NCBI GenBank assembly: GCA_027494055.1
Contig: JAOSJO010000012.1
Coordinates: 124,001 to 188,000, forward strand
Source: Anaerolineae bacterium
GTDB taxonomy: Bacteria > Chloroflexota > Anaerolineae > Aggregatilineales > JAFGMM01
Length of the DNA stretch: 64,000 nucleotides
Reading direction: 5' to 3'
Within the stretch, counting starts at the first letter, position 1. Each line of letters starts with the position of its first letter. Positions 1 through 11,234 of this stretch are shown piece by piece. The notes under the pieces are model-generated. The model ran no database searches. It was not told where the DNA came from and saw only the letters and a program-made list of their open reading frames with translations. A program made the translations under genes and the position numbers.

Positions 1-99
1 AAACGTGTGCGTGTCGCCCGGTCTCAGCCTGACAATCTCGTAGTGCGTCATCTCGCACCAACCGGGCATCACCCTTGACTCGTAGGTTATCAGGGGCAT
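1..99 (-). CDS. Partial CDS (5' part only), possibly IolB/cupin-type sugar isomerase
   Basis: Reverse-strand ATG at 99 with AAGGAG RBS; reads MPLITYESRVMPGWCEMTHYEIVRLRPGDTHTF and runs off the window edge. Family call is weak. Confidence 0.4.
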   Translation of the reverse strand, partial: MPLITYESRVMPGWCEMTHYEIVRLRPGDTHTF

Positions 100-128
100 G
101 GCCGTCTCCTTTTCAATGCACGCCCGTG

Positions 129-1394
129 TCAGATAAGGCGGAACGTCATCTGGCGGCCATCGAGGAAGATCACGCCGTCCTCCGTGAAAGCGGCGTCCTG
201 TTCGAGCGGGAACACCACTTCCTGACCGCCCCACTCCGGCACCGTGGACCTCACGTTCAACTCAACCGTGTAGGCCGTGTTGTAGCTCATGGCGACATCA
301 CCCCGGCCAGGGCAGCTTTCCTGCTCCCAGGGAAGGCCCATCAACGGGCCAGGCTCGTGCAGGAGGTGACCCAGCGAGTGGGAGTAAATCTTGGGCTTGG
401 GCAGCCCTTCTTCGCGCGCGCGCGCCAGGGCGCGGGCCAGGATTTCGTTGCCCGTGAGGCCCTTCTCCCACGTGCCGGTGAAGATCTCCTGCAGGCGGTT
501 CGCCAGCGCCATGCCGTCGCGCAGTCCCTTGGGCGCGTCGGTCTCGCCGGGCCGGAGCACGTAGGCGAGTTCCTGGTGGTCTGTGAGCAGGCGCAGGTAC
601 TCGACACCCACGTCACAGTGGAGCATGTCGCCGGGGCGAATGACCCGGTCGCCCTCGCCCCACCGCGCCTTGTTCTCCTCGCTCCGGTAGATCCCGAAGA
701 ACGGCGAGAAGGAGACGGGCAGGCCCAGATCGGTTGCAAGCTGCCAGTAGTGCCAGCGAACATCGTCGCAGGTGGTCACGCCGGGCGTGATGACCTCCCG
801 CGAGAAACAGACTTTGATGAGGTGGTGGGCAATCGCGCAGGCGTGCTGAAACAGGACCAACTCGGCGGGAATGAGCGTCTCGAGCCACCGGATCGCCACC
901 TTCTCTGCGGATACGAGGCGCGACGACAGCTCAGGTCCGAGGGTATCGACCAGCTTTGCCTTGAGGGAGGCCGTCAGGCCATCCGCCGCCCAGATGACGT
1001 CCGACTCGTTGATGCCGATGCGCTTGGGGTTCCTTGCTTCGACGATCTTGCGCAGGGTCGTCCACTGGTCGTCGTCGCTGTTCAGGTTCCAGGTGTCGGT
1101 CATCAGGCCGGCCATGCCGGTCAGCGAGACGTTCAGCCGCTCGATGCCGCGATCCGCCCCCTGATCGTAAAAGACAACGATCTGGAGAATGGGCGCCCAG
1201 CAATCCCAGGGGATCATGGTCTTGAAGACCGGGTCGTAGTTGTCTTCGTTGCAGACGATGATCCACATGTCGAAGCCGGTCTCGCGCATGACAGCCGGCA
1301 ACAGCGTGTCAAGGCGCTCGCGCAGCACTTCGTTTACCACGGCGGAACGCTGGCGCACGCCGAGGACACTGGGACCGGTGTAGTGGGTGGACAT
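129..1394 (-). CDS. M24 family metallopeptidase (Xaa-Pro aminopeptidase/creatinase-like)
   Basis: Intact 421-aa ORF; pita-bread motifs HCDVGVEYLRLLTDHQ, SHSLGHLLHEPGP, YTVELNV. Confidence 0.8.
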   Translation of the reverse strand: MSTHYTGPSVLGVRQRSAVVNEVLRERLDTLLPAVMRETGFDMWIIVCNEDNYDPVFKTMIPWDCWAPILQIVVFYDQGADRGIERLNVSLTGMAGLMTDTWNLNSDDDQWTTLRKIVEARNPKRIGINESDVIWAADGLTASLKAKLVDTLGPELSSRLVSAEKVAIRWLETLIPAELVLFQHACAIAHHLIKVCFSREVITPGVTTCDDVRWHYWQLATDLGLPVSFSPFFGIYRSEENKARWGEGDRVIRPGDMLHCDVGVEYLRLLTDHQELAYVLRPGETDAPKGLRDGMALANRLQEIFTGTWEKGLTGNEILARALARAREEGLPKPKIYSHSLGHLLHEPGPLMGLPWEQESCPGRGDVAMSYNTAYTVELNVRSTVPEWGGQEVVFPLEQDAAFTEDGVIFLDGRQMTFRLI

Positions 1395-1505
1395 AGATCA
1401 ACTCCTTATTGGCATAGACTCAGGACGCAGTTCATGAGGGTCAAGTCGGGTGACTCTGGAACTGAATGCGCGGGTCAACCAGCGTGTAGACGGTGTTCGC
1501 ATCGG

Positions 1506-2549
1506 TCAGGGAGACGGGAGCGGGTTCTTCGCGCCGCACGAGGCGCGCACCATAAGCTGCGTGCCCACCACTTCAGTCCGTGGGGGGAGGTCCGGCTGCT
1601 CGATGCGCGCCATCAGCAGCCGGGCCGCGCGATATCCGATCTCTTCGACCGCCTGCGCGACGGTCGTCAGCGGTGGGTTGAGCGACCGTGCCCAGGGCAT
1701 GTCGTCGAACCCCACGATGGCGATGTCGTCAGGGATGGAAATGCCCTGGTCGTGAATCGCGTTGAGCGCGCCGAGGGTCATCAGGTTGTTGGCGACAAAG
1801 AGCGCGGTAGGCGGGGTATCGCTCTGGAGCAGTTCGGTCGCCGCATTGTAGCCGCTCTCGCGGCGATAGTCCCCAAAGTGCACCAGGTCAGGCGATGCCG
1901 GCCACGAAGACGCCTGCATGGCCTCACGGTAACCCTCATACCGCTCGCGCCCGCTGGTGAGGTGGAGCGGCCCGCCGATATGGCCGATGCGCTGGTGTCC
2001 AAGGCGAAGCAGGTGTTCAGTCGCCGCGCGCGCACCGGCGACGTTGTCTGACAGGACCACGTCAACCCTGCCCGCGGTCATGCGGCGGTCAACCACAGTG
2101 ATCGGCAGGCCCTTCTCAGATAGCTCGGCGACCCGATCGACGTTCTCGCTGGTGGGCGTGATGACAAGCCCGTCTATCGCCTCGCTCTCCATCATGCTCA
2201 GGTAATTGAGTTCCTTTTTCCTGTCCGCATTGGTGTTGCTCATCAACACCGTGAACCCGCGCGCGAAGAACACCTCCTCGACACACGCCATCACGGTGTT
2301 GAGAAACGGGTTCGTGATGTCGGTGGCGATGATGCCGATCAGGCGGCTCTGCCTGGCGCGGAGGCGCTGGGCGACCCGGTGCGGCTCGTAGCCCAACTGC
2401 CTGACAGCGTCAAGCACCTTCTGACGCACTTCGTCACTGACATGCGGGTGGTTGCTGAGCACGCGCGAGACGGTTGCAATCGACACGCCCGCGAGTTTGG
2501 CGACTTCGGTGATCGTAGATGCGGACGCGTGCTGCCGACGTGGGGACAC
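1506..2549 (-). CDS. LacI family transcriptional regulator
   Basis: N-terminal HTH TITEVAKLAGVSIATVSRVLSNHPHVSDEVRQKVLDAVRQLGYEPHRVAQRLR; periplasmic-binding-like sensor domain. Confidence 0.95.
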   Translation of the reverse strand: MSPRRQHASASTITEVAKLAGVSIATVSRVLSNHPHVSDEVRQKVLDAVRQLGYEPHRVAQRLRARQSRLIGIIATDITNPFLNTVMACVEEVFFARGFTVLMSNTNADRKKELNYLSMMESEAIDGLVITPTSENVDRVAELSEKGLPITVVDRRMTAGRVDVVLSDNVAGARAATEHLLRLGHQRIGHIGGPLHLTSGRERYEGYREAMQASSWPASPDLVHFGDYRRESGYNAATELLQSDTPPTALFVANNLMTLGALNAIHDQGISIPDDIAIVGFDDMPWARSLNPPLTTVAQAVEEIGYRAARLLMARIEQPDLPPRTEVVGTQLMVRASCGAKNPLPSP

Positions 2550-2571
2550 CGGAGGTCAATTCCCAACACAC

Positions 2572-2587
2572 TGTGAAAACGTTTACA
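2572..2587. promoter_or_regulatory. Putative LacI-family operator TGTGAAAACGTTTACA (upstream of lacI-type gene)
   Basis: Near-palindromic 16-mer with central CG just upstream of the LacI gene; nearly identical site at 7354. Confidence 0.7.
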
Positions 2588-2713
2588 GCATCTTACAATG
2601 ACTCTGCCTGGATGTCAATGGTTTGTCCAGATTGGACGCATTTTGACGTGAGGCCGTCTCACGCGGCGGCGCGAGTCAAACGGGCGAGTTGTTCGGCCAT
2701 CGCGCGCATCAGG

Positions 2714-3938
2714 CTACAGGATCGGATACCGCCCGGCCTCCCGAACCGTGTCCAGCGCGGCGACGATGTTCTCCGGCGGCACGTGATACTGAATGTTGTG
2801 CACCGCGCTCCAGATGAACCCACCGCCTGGGCCAAAGATACGCACACGGTCCGCGACATGCCGCCGGACGTCCTCCGGCGTGCCGAAGGGCAAGACCCGC
2901 TGCGTGTCGGCGCCGCCACCCCAGAACGTCAGCCGATCCCCAAAGGTATCCTTAAGCCACTGAGGGTCCATGCCCTTTGCCGAAGTCTGCACCGGGTTGA
3001 GGATGTCGATCCCCGCCCGGATCATCGGCTCAATCAGCTTCGGGATGCTGCCGCAGCAGTGTTTGGCAACCTTCCACGGCGTGTGTTGGTGGATCCAGTC
3101 GCACTGCTTCTTGTAGCACGGCTCGTATAGCGCCTCGAACAGAGCGGGGGAGAACATCTCGGCATTTTGCGTGCCGTAGTCGAACCCATCCATAAATAGG
3201 ATGTCAATATCCTCGCCGATGGCCTCCCAGTAGAGCGCCAGGTTATCCAGCGCGACCTCAGCGGCGAGATCGAAAAGCTCGCGCGTGTACGCCGGCTCAG
3301 TGACCTGCACGACCATCCACTCGGCAAGCGATCCCATCCACGGCGGACCCAGCACCGCCCCGCCCCAGTTTGTCAGGACCAGCGCCTTGTTGGTTGCCTC
3401 ACGGAGCGTGCGCGCCTTCTCTTGCAGGTGGCGCAGCGTCTCGTCTGTCAGCCTGCGCCAACCGGAACGCTTCAGCGCCTCGATTGATGGTGGCACATAG
3501 TCCGGGTTCCAGCTTGTGTCCGCCAGCACGTCGAAGTAGTAGCCATCCTTCGGCATCCGCGCGATCACCGGCTTGGTGGGGTCGCCGCCCTGGTGCATCA
3601 GCCAGTGGCCTTCGGGCGAAATCGCGACGTTGAAGTTGCCCGGCATGAGCACTTCGGTGCCGTCGAAGAGAGTCCAGGGTTTGTGATCGCCGCGATACGG
3701 CCCTGGCTCCACCGGGGAGCAAATCGAGGTCGAACCGCGCCACCAGGTCGAATGCGACCTCTCCAAGCATCTGGAACACGTCGTAGACCTTGACCGGGCC
3801 ATTCAGGCCCAGGTGTTGGCGGAGCCGCGCCAGCGCGCCGGCCATGATACCGGTGCTGATTGACCCGCCCAAGTCAATGGGTACCCGGTCTGGCTCTTCA
3901 TGGTTGATCGCTCTTAGCACACGCTCGCGGCTGTCCAT
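2714..3938 (-). CDS. Uroporphyrinogen-decarboxylase-like methyltransferase (URO-D/MtaA/CmuA superfamily), one frameshift
   Basis: MDSRERVLRAINHEEPDRVPIDLGGSISTGI at N-term; ...PEDVRRHVADRVRIFGPGGGFIWSAVHNIQYHVPPENIVAALDTVREAGRYPIL at C-term; the two ORFs overlap near ~3700-3800 out of frame. Confidence 0.8.
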
Positions 3939-4266
3939 GACAACTCCGTTTCCCTCATCCGTGCCAGAATCCGCGAAAGATTGCAGCGGCTATCGCCCAT
4001 GACCGTTAGTGGCTTTGCAGAGCGCGTTGGCATGCACCTGGACAACTCATCCGGGCGGCGAGAGCAACCGCCGCCCTGCCCCACGTACCCGACGCACCTG
4101 CGCGAATCTTACCGCGTCCACATGTGAATGCGCCAAAAGCCAGAAAACGATTTCACGGAGACTTGCGCTTTCCGCCCGCAGTAGTATACAATATCGTCCA
4201 TCCCTCACCGTCCGCAGCGTGAGAGACAGCTATCCACCCCCAGCGCCACATCGAGAAAGGCAGGGG

Positions 4267-5767
4267 ATGCCCGTGTCTTCCACGAACGTCGCACCGGCCG
4301 GCCTTTCGACCCATGCCTATCGCCCCCTTACCGAGGATGACATCAGGCGCATTCACGACGCCTCACTGACCGTGCTGGCGCGCACCGGGGTCCAGGTTCA
4401 GCCCTCCGAAGCGCGTGACATCTTCGCGCGCGCCGGCGCGCGGGTTGACGAGGCGAACAACCGCGTCTACATCCCGCGGAGCATGGTGGAGGACGCCCTC
4501 TCTCAGGCGTCCCACCGCTTCACCCTCGCCGGGCGCGACCCGGCTCACGACATGGAGATGGGCGGCGAGCGCGTCTACATGGGCACAGGCGGCGCGGCGA
4601 TCAAGGTGATGGACCTGGACGGGTCGGTTCGGGAGAGCCGGCTGGCGGATATCGCCCGCATCGGGCGGCTCGTTGACGCGCTTGATAACATCCACTTCTA
4701 TCTTAGGCCCGTCGTACCGCACGATGTGCCGAAGGCGCTCCTCGACGTCAACAAGACCTACACCGCGCTCGCCAATACCACCAAGCACGTCATGACCTCG
4801 GCCTACACGGTGCCCTCCGCGCGCGACGTGCTCGAACTGGCGGCGATGGTCGCGGGCGGCAAGGCAGCCTACGCACAGCGGCCAATCGTCTCATTCACGG
4901 CGTGCTGGACGGTCAGCCCGCTGCGCTACGCCCCAGAGACGGTGGAGGTGCTCATCGAGCTGGTGCGCCAGAACGCCCCGGTCGTCATCTCAAGCGCGCC
5001 ACAGAGCGGGGCTACTTCCCCGGCGGCGCTGGCCGGGACGCTCGTGCAGATCAACGCCGAGGAACTGAGCGGGATCGTGCTCTGCAACCTGGTGCGGCCC
5101 GGCGCGCGCATGCTCATGGGCTATGTGCCCTCGGTGGCCGACATGCGCACCGGCAACTTCGTCGGCGGCGGGCCGGAGTTTGCGCTGATGAACGCCGCCG
5201 CGACCCAGCTCGCCCACTTCTACAACCTCCCCATCTATAACTCGTCAGGGCTATCCGACAGCAAGCTCCCCGACATTCAGGCCGGGTACGAAAAGGGGAT
5301 CACGAGCGCCGCCGCGGCGCTGGCCGGCACGAACTTCGTGCACCATTCCGCCGGCTTCCTCGAAAGCATGTTGTGCGTCGCCTACGAGCAGTACGTGATC
5401 GACGACGACATCAACGGCAGCGTGATGCGCATGGTGCGCGGCATCGAGGTCACGGACGAGACGCTCTCCGTCGATGTGATCGATGAGGTCTGCCGGGGGA
5501 GCGGCCATTACCTGACCACCCAGCAGAGCCTCGACCTGATGCGCCGCGAGTACTACTACCCGCACACCGCCGACCGCGCCCGCCGCGACGAATGGCAGGC
5601 CAAAGGCGGCCTGGACATGCGCGCCCGCGCGCAGAGAGCGCGCTCGCGAAATCCTGACGACGCACCGGCCCGCACCCATCGACCCCGCTGTCGACGCCGC
5701 GATTCGCCGCCGGTTCGATATCGTGTTGCCGCCCGACCTCGCGGGCCGGCCTGACGCCGAACTGTGA
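4267..5767 (+). CDS. MttB-family (trimethylamine methyltransferase-like) protein, non-pyrrolysine; C-terminal frameshift ~5633
   Basis: LSTHAYRPLTEDDIRRIHDASLTVLARTGVQV... ; no in-frame TAG in the core; C-term resumes as AREILTTHRPAPIDPAVDAAIRRRFDIVLPPDLAGRPDAEL. Confidence 0.85.
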
Positions 5768-5822
5768 GGCGCGTGCGCGCCGGTGCATCTGCGCTTTCCC
5801 AGCTTGAGGAGGGGCGATTCTC

Positions 5823-7270
5823 ATGACCGAACAACTGCCCATACCCACGTTGCAGCCGGCCTTCCGCGTGCTGTCCGACGCGCAGATCAAGGCGGTGCAC
5901 TTCGCGGCGCTGGAGATACTGGAGAAGACCGGGATGCAGGTGCCTGACCCACAAGGCCGCGCCCTGTTGCTCGACGCCGGCGCGTGGGAGTCAGGGGGAC
6001 GCGTCAGGATACCTGAGCGGTTGGTCGCCGACGCGCTGGCACGTGCGCCCTCGCGCATCCCGATGTACAACCGTCTCGGCGCGCAGGTCATGCCCCTTGA
6101 GCTGGGCAAGGTGTTCTTTGGCTCCGGCTCCGACACCACCTTCACGCTGGACGTGGACACCGGCGAGCGCCGCCGCACCACGGCCCAGGACACGGAAGAC
6201 ATCGCGCGCCTGAGCGACGCGCTCGCCAACATCGACTTCATCATGTCGATGAGTAACCCTCCGATGTCCCGCCTGATGACCTCTACGTCCACGAGTTCAT
6301 CGGCATGATTCGCGGCTCGGTAAAGCCCAACGTATTCACGGCGAAGAACCGGGAGGACATGGAGGACATCTACTGCATCGCGGCGGCGGTGGCGGGCGGC
6401 GAGGACGGAACTGCGCGAAGCCCTTCCTCATGCACTATGCGGAGCCAATCTCGCCGCTGCTCATCATCGAGGAATCGCTGCAGAAGCACATCTTCTGCGC
6501 CGAAAAGGGCATCCCCGGCGCGTACATCCCCTCGCCCAACACCGGCGGCGGCGGGCCGGTCACGCTGGCCGGCGCGGTGGCGCTGGGCGTCGCGGAGTGC
6601 TTCGTGGGGCTGATTATCACGCAGCTTGTACGCCCCGGCGCGCCGTTTCTCTTTGGGATGAACACAGCGGCGCTGGACATGCGGAGCACGATCGTGAGCT
6701 ACGGCGCGCCGGAATGGAGCATGGGCATGGCAGCCACCGCCGACATGGCGCGCTTCTACAGCCTGCCGGTGTGGGGCGGCGCGGGGCCGTCAGATAGCAA
6801 GATCGTGGATGCGCAGTTTGGCATCGAGGCCACCTTCTCGATCATGAGCGCCTTCCTGAGCCGGACGACGCTTTGGTGCACGATGTCGGCTACATCGAGT
6901 ACGGATCAACCTCGTCGATGGAGGCGCTGGTCATCAGCGATGAGGTCATCCGCATGACGCGCCATCTGGCGCTGGGTGTGGAGGTCAGCGACAGAACGCT
7001 GGCGCTGGATGCGGTGGCGCGGATCCGCCCCGGCGGGGGCTTCCTGGCCGACGACCACACCCTGGAGAACGGGGGTGGGCGCAGTGGAAGCCGGACGTCA
7101 TCGACCGCAGCCGGCAGCAGCGCTGGGAGGCGCAGGGGCGCAAGGACATGTTTGCCCGCGCCAATGCCAGGGCGCGCGCGCTGCTTGCGGCGCACGAGGT
7201 CCCGCCGCTGCCCGATGAAGCCGAGCGCGTGATCGCGGACATCCTCCGCCGGCGCGCGCAGGCGGCGTAG
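5823..7270 (+). CDS. Second MttB-family methyltransferase homolog, several frameshifts
   Basis: FRVLSDAQIKAVHFAALEILEKTGMQVPDPQGRALLLDAGAW; continues across frames at ~6270, ~6410, ~6870, ~7075 to ...DEAERVIADILRRRAQAA. Confidence 0.8.
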
Positions 7271-7353
7271 CGGCATCCGGCGGCTCTGGCGCGCCCGTGT
7301 TGCAGGTAGAGAGACCGTCACATCAATGCTTATATTACGCTATCTAGACAGAT

Positions 7354-7369
7354 TGTGAAAACGATTACA
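7354..7369. promoter_or_regulatory. Putative LacI-family operator TGTGAAAACGATTACA upstream of the SBP gene
   Basis: 15/16 identity with the site at 2572-2587. Confidence 0.7.
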
Positions 7370-7467
7370 TAATGAGGAAGGTTCGCCCCATAGACTCAGC
7401 CACGACGTGCTACGTTCTGGCATAGCGCGTAATTCGTCGGCTCATTTCCAACAGAGGAGGAAGTGCT

Positions 7468-9136
7468 ATGAAGCCCGATCCAAAGAGCGTCCGGGCACGA
7501 AACGAGCGGGTACGCGAAGCGCACTCTCAATTCACGCAGGGGCGGATCAGTCGGCGTGAATTCCTGCGCTTCTCATCGATGGTGGGCGGCGGCGCGCTGG
7601 CGCTGAGCCTGCTGTCACCGCTGGAGCGATACCAGCTTCGCCAGGCGAAGCGGCTGGCCGCGCAGGACATGACGCCCCAGCGTGGCGGCGTCCTCTCCAA
7701 CGCGCTCGGCATCGACACGAACCGCTTTGACGACCCCGCGCGCCTTAACCTCGTATTCCCGTCAAACTACGTCCGCCAGGTCTGCGACTACCTCGTCACG
7801 CTGGACACCGACCTGAACCTGCAACCAGGGCTGGCAACCGAGTGGTTGCCCTCAGAGGACGGCCTGACCTGGACGCTGAAGCTGCGCGAGGGCGTGACCT
7901 TCAACCATGGCAAGGTCTTCAATGCGGACGATGTCGTCTTCACGCTGAGCCGGCTGATCGACCCCTGAGACGTCCTCTGGCTTCCTGGGCGCTGCGCCGT
8001 TCATCGAGGGCATCGAGAAGGTCGATGACTACACTGTCAACATCGTCACCAACCGCGTCGCCGCCGACTTCATCTATACCCTGTTCCTGTACCAGGCCGC
8101 CGTGCTCCCCGCCGACTGGCCTGGAGACTTCTTCGCAAACCCCTGGGGGACCGGCCCCTTCACCATCTCGGAGTTCGTCCCCGGCGAGTTTATCCGCTTC
8201 CAGGCGCGCGACGATTACTGGGCCGTGGGTGCGGATGGGCAGCCACTGCCGTACCTGGATGGTGCCGAGTTCGTCAGCTTCCCCGACGAGCTTGCCCGCA
8301 TCAGCGCCCTCCAGGAAGGCGCGCTGCACCTTGCCCCCGCCAGCATCACGCTGATCGAGCAATATGAGGCGCTCGAAGGCTTCGACTTCGTCACGGTGCA
8401 GACCGGCAACCTGCACATCGTCGTGATGAAGTACAACGAGGAACCCTGGACGGATCCGAGGGTGCGCGAGGCGATGAAGCTGGTTGTGGACCGCCAGAAC
8501 TACATCGACACCCTCTACCTGGGTTACGCCATCGCCGCCGACGACCACCCGATTGCGCCGGGCATCTACCCCCTCGCGCCTGAGGACCAGACGCCGCGCC
8601 AGCAGGACTACGAGCAGGCGCGCGCCCTGCTCGCGGAGGCGGGCTATCCTGACGGCCTCGACCTGACCACCCTCTACATCGACCCCGGCAGCGACGGTGG
8701 GTTCGCCGAGAACTTCGCCGTCTTCATGGCGGCGCAGGCTGAACCGGCCGGCATCCGGCTCGACCTCCAACCCACGCCCGACTACTGGAGCATCTGGCTC
8801 GACGACTGGGGCCCGATGCACATCGGCATCTCGAACTGGGCGCAGAAGAACACGGCCAGCGAGATGCTGAACCTGGCCTATCGCACCGACGCGGTGTGGA
8901 ACGAGACGCACTGGAGCAACGAGACGTTCGACAACCTGCTCGCCGAGTTCGACCGCACGCTCGACCAGGAAGCGCGCCGCGGCCAGCTCAAGCAGTTGAC
9001 CGACATCCTGTCGGATGAGGGGCCAATCGTGATCCCAGGCTTCCGCCAGGACTTTGCGGTCAAAGACCAGTCGCTGCACTACAAGCTGCATCCTCAGGCC
9101 TATGTCTGGCTTGGCGACGCCTGGTTTGAGCAATAG
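7468..9136 (+). CDS. ABC transporter substrate-binding protein, peptide/nickel (family 5) type, Tat-like signal; one frameshift ~7965
   Basis: SRREFLRFSSMVGGGALALSLL signal; WLPSEDGLTWTLKLREGVTFNHGKVFNADDVVFTLSRLID; C-term ORF 8102-9136 in another frame. Confidence 0.9.
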
Positions 9137-9180
9137 CCCGGTCCGGCTGCCCGATGGGCTGACGGCATGAGAGAGGAGAA

Positions 9181-9220
9181 GCGCGGCGGTTCCCACGGCG
9201 CTGCGTGAGAACCGCCGCGC
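9181..9220. terminator. Intergenic hairpin between SBP and permease
   Basis: Perfect 12-bp inverted repeat GCGCGGCGGTTC/GAACCGCCGCGC. Confidence 0.7.
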
Positions 9221-9371
9221 GCCCTGTGGCCCGGACAAAGGGGCCACCCAAGGTCGGTGGGCGCGGTCACGCGCCACGCTCCTTCCCCATCCCCCTTCCT
9301 TATGCTATGGTAGTGGGGGCCACAAGCAAGCGACTCAGCGGCGACGACGCTCCGACTCCTGAGGCGATGCC

Positions 9372-10320
9372 ATGATCCGATTTATCGCGCGCCGGGCTAC
9401 AACGCTGCTCATCACAATGCTGGTGCTTTCGATGGTGATCTTCGCCCTCTCCGAGGTGCTCCCCATCGAGCCGGCGCTCACCATCCTTGGGCGCGAATCC
9501 ACCCCCGGAAGCGCGCGCCGAGCTGAGCGAGCGCATGGGCCTCAACCGCCCGCTGCCCGAACGGTATGTGACCTGGCTGGTGCGCTTCGTGCAGGGCGAC
9601 TGGGGGCGCTCCTACCGGTTGGGCGCCGAGATTCAGCCGCTCGTCCTGCGCCGGCTGCTGAACTCGCTCGTCCTGGCAGGCCTGGCGCTCGTCATCATCA
9701 GCCCGATCTCGCTGGCGCTCGGCGTTCTGGCCGGCCTGTATCGCGCGCGGTGGCCTGACCGGGCGATCTCGGTGGGGAGCCTGCTCACGATCTCATTACC
9801 AGACTTCGTGGTCGGCTTGCTGTTGATAACGTTGTTCTCGTGGTGGCTGAAAGTGCTCCCCGCCGACAGCAGCCTGCGCGGCGCTGACCTCGACATCGCG
9901 CTGCACTGGCGCAAGCTCGTCCTCCCGGCGACGACGGCGGCGTTCGTGCTGGTGGGGTACATCACCCGCGTCACGCGCGTGAGCATGATCGAGGTCATGG
10001 ACTCGCCCTACATCCGCACGGCGATCTTGAAAGGGCTGCCCTACCGGACCGTGATCCTGCGCCACGCCCTGCGCAACGCGCTCATTGCGCCGATTGCGAT
10101 CATCACGACGCAGGTGGCGTGGCTGGTGGGCGGCTTGATCGTCATCGAACAGCTTTTCAACTACCCCGGCCTGGGCAGCCTGTTCGCCGACGCAGCGAAG
10201 GCCAACGACCTGCCCATGATCGAGGCGTCATCGATGATCGCGATCACGCTCATCGTGTTCTCACAGGTGGTCGCCGACGTACTCTATGCGGTGCTAAACC
10301 CGCGCATCCGGTTCAGCTAG
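9372..10320 (+). CDS. ABC transporter permease (DppB/OppB type), one frameshift ~9500
   Basis: MIRFIARRATTLLITMLVLSMVIFALSEVLP; ARAELSERMGLNRPLPERYVTWL in next frame; YPGLGSLFADAAKANDLPMIEA motif. Confidence 0.9.
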
Positions 10321-10347
10321 GCGTCACCGGCGGGAGAGACATTCAGC

Positions 10348-11234
10348 ATGGCCGAGGAACTCGATCAACCACAGCCAATTGCGGTGCAACTCCGGCCCGG
10401 GTCTCAGCCGCGGCTGACACGGCAACTGCGCGCCCTCCTGCGGAGTCCGACGGCGGTTGCAGGTCTCGTCATCCTCGGCTTCTGGATCGTCATGGCCGTC
10501 ATCGGGCCACAGATCGCCCCTATGGCGTCAACGAGATTGAGCAGGGCGCGGTCTGGAAGCCGCCTTCCGAAGAACACCTCTTCGGTACGGATAACCTGGG
10601 GCGCGACATCTTCTCGCGGCTCATCGTGGGCGCGCGCCTGATGATCGTCTTGCCCACAGCCTCGGTTGGGGCCGCCGTGCTCGTCGGCACCACGATAGGG
10701 TTGCTGTCTGGCTACCGGGGTGGGTGGGCAGACGAGATCATCATGCGCCTGATGGACGTGATGCTTGCCTTCCCGGTGCTGATGCTGTACCTGATGATTA
10801 TCGTCGCCTTCGGGGCGTCAGCCGTCAACGTGGTGCTGGCGATCACTATCGCAACCTCGCCGGCAGTCGCGCGCCTCGTCCGCGGGCTGGTGCTGGACAT
10901 CCGCAGCCGTGAATTCGTCGCTGCGGCCAAGATGCGCGGCGAACCGACGATGTACATCCTGTTCCGCGAAATCCTGCCGAATGCGTTCAACCCCATCCTC
11001 GTTGATGCCCTGGTCCGCATCGGCTATGCCGCGTTCGCGGTGGGGGCGTTGGGCTTCCTGGGGTTGGGCGTGCCGCCGCCCAACCCGGACTGGGGTCGCA
11101 TGGTCAGCGAGGCCCGAACCGCCCTGATCATCACGCCGACCGCGCCGCTGATCCCGGCGCTGGCGATTGCCTCGCTGGTGATCGCGTTCAACCTCCTGGC
11201 GGATGGGTTGTCGGAGGCGTCTCAAAGTGGATGA
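10348..11234 (+). CDS. ABC transporter permease (DppC/OppC type), one frameshift ~10530
   Basis: EHLFGTDNLGRDIFSRLIVGARL; FREILPNAFNPILVDALVRIGYAAFAVGALGFLGLGVPPPNPDWGRM. Confidence 0.9.

Noticed and set aside
75-2051. Long + strand ORF (658 aa) over the M24/LacI genes
   Set aside because: Antisense to two well-supported genes; low-complexity translation typical of shadow ORFs in GC-rich DNA.
4267-7270. Possible pyrrolysine MttB (in-frame TAG)
   Set aside because: The first MttB core is open with no amber codon. The second is broken by frame changes rather than by an internal TAG in the conserved frame.
5823-7270. Second MttB as a genuine pseudogene
   Set aside because: All conserved segments are present in order and the breaks resemble the single-base indels seen throughout the window, so sequencing error is more likely.
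7960-7975. TGA in the SBP gene considered as a second selenocysteine codon
   Set aside because: The homologous continuation (TSSGFLGAAPFIEG) is in a different frame, so this is an indel and not a recoded stop. Sec is also not expected in an SBP.
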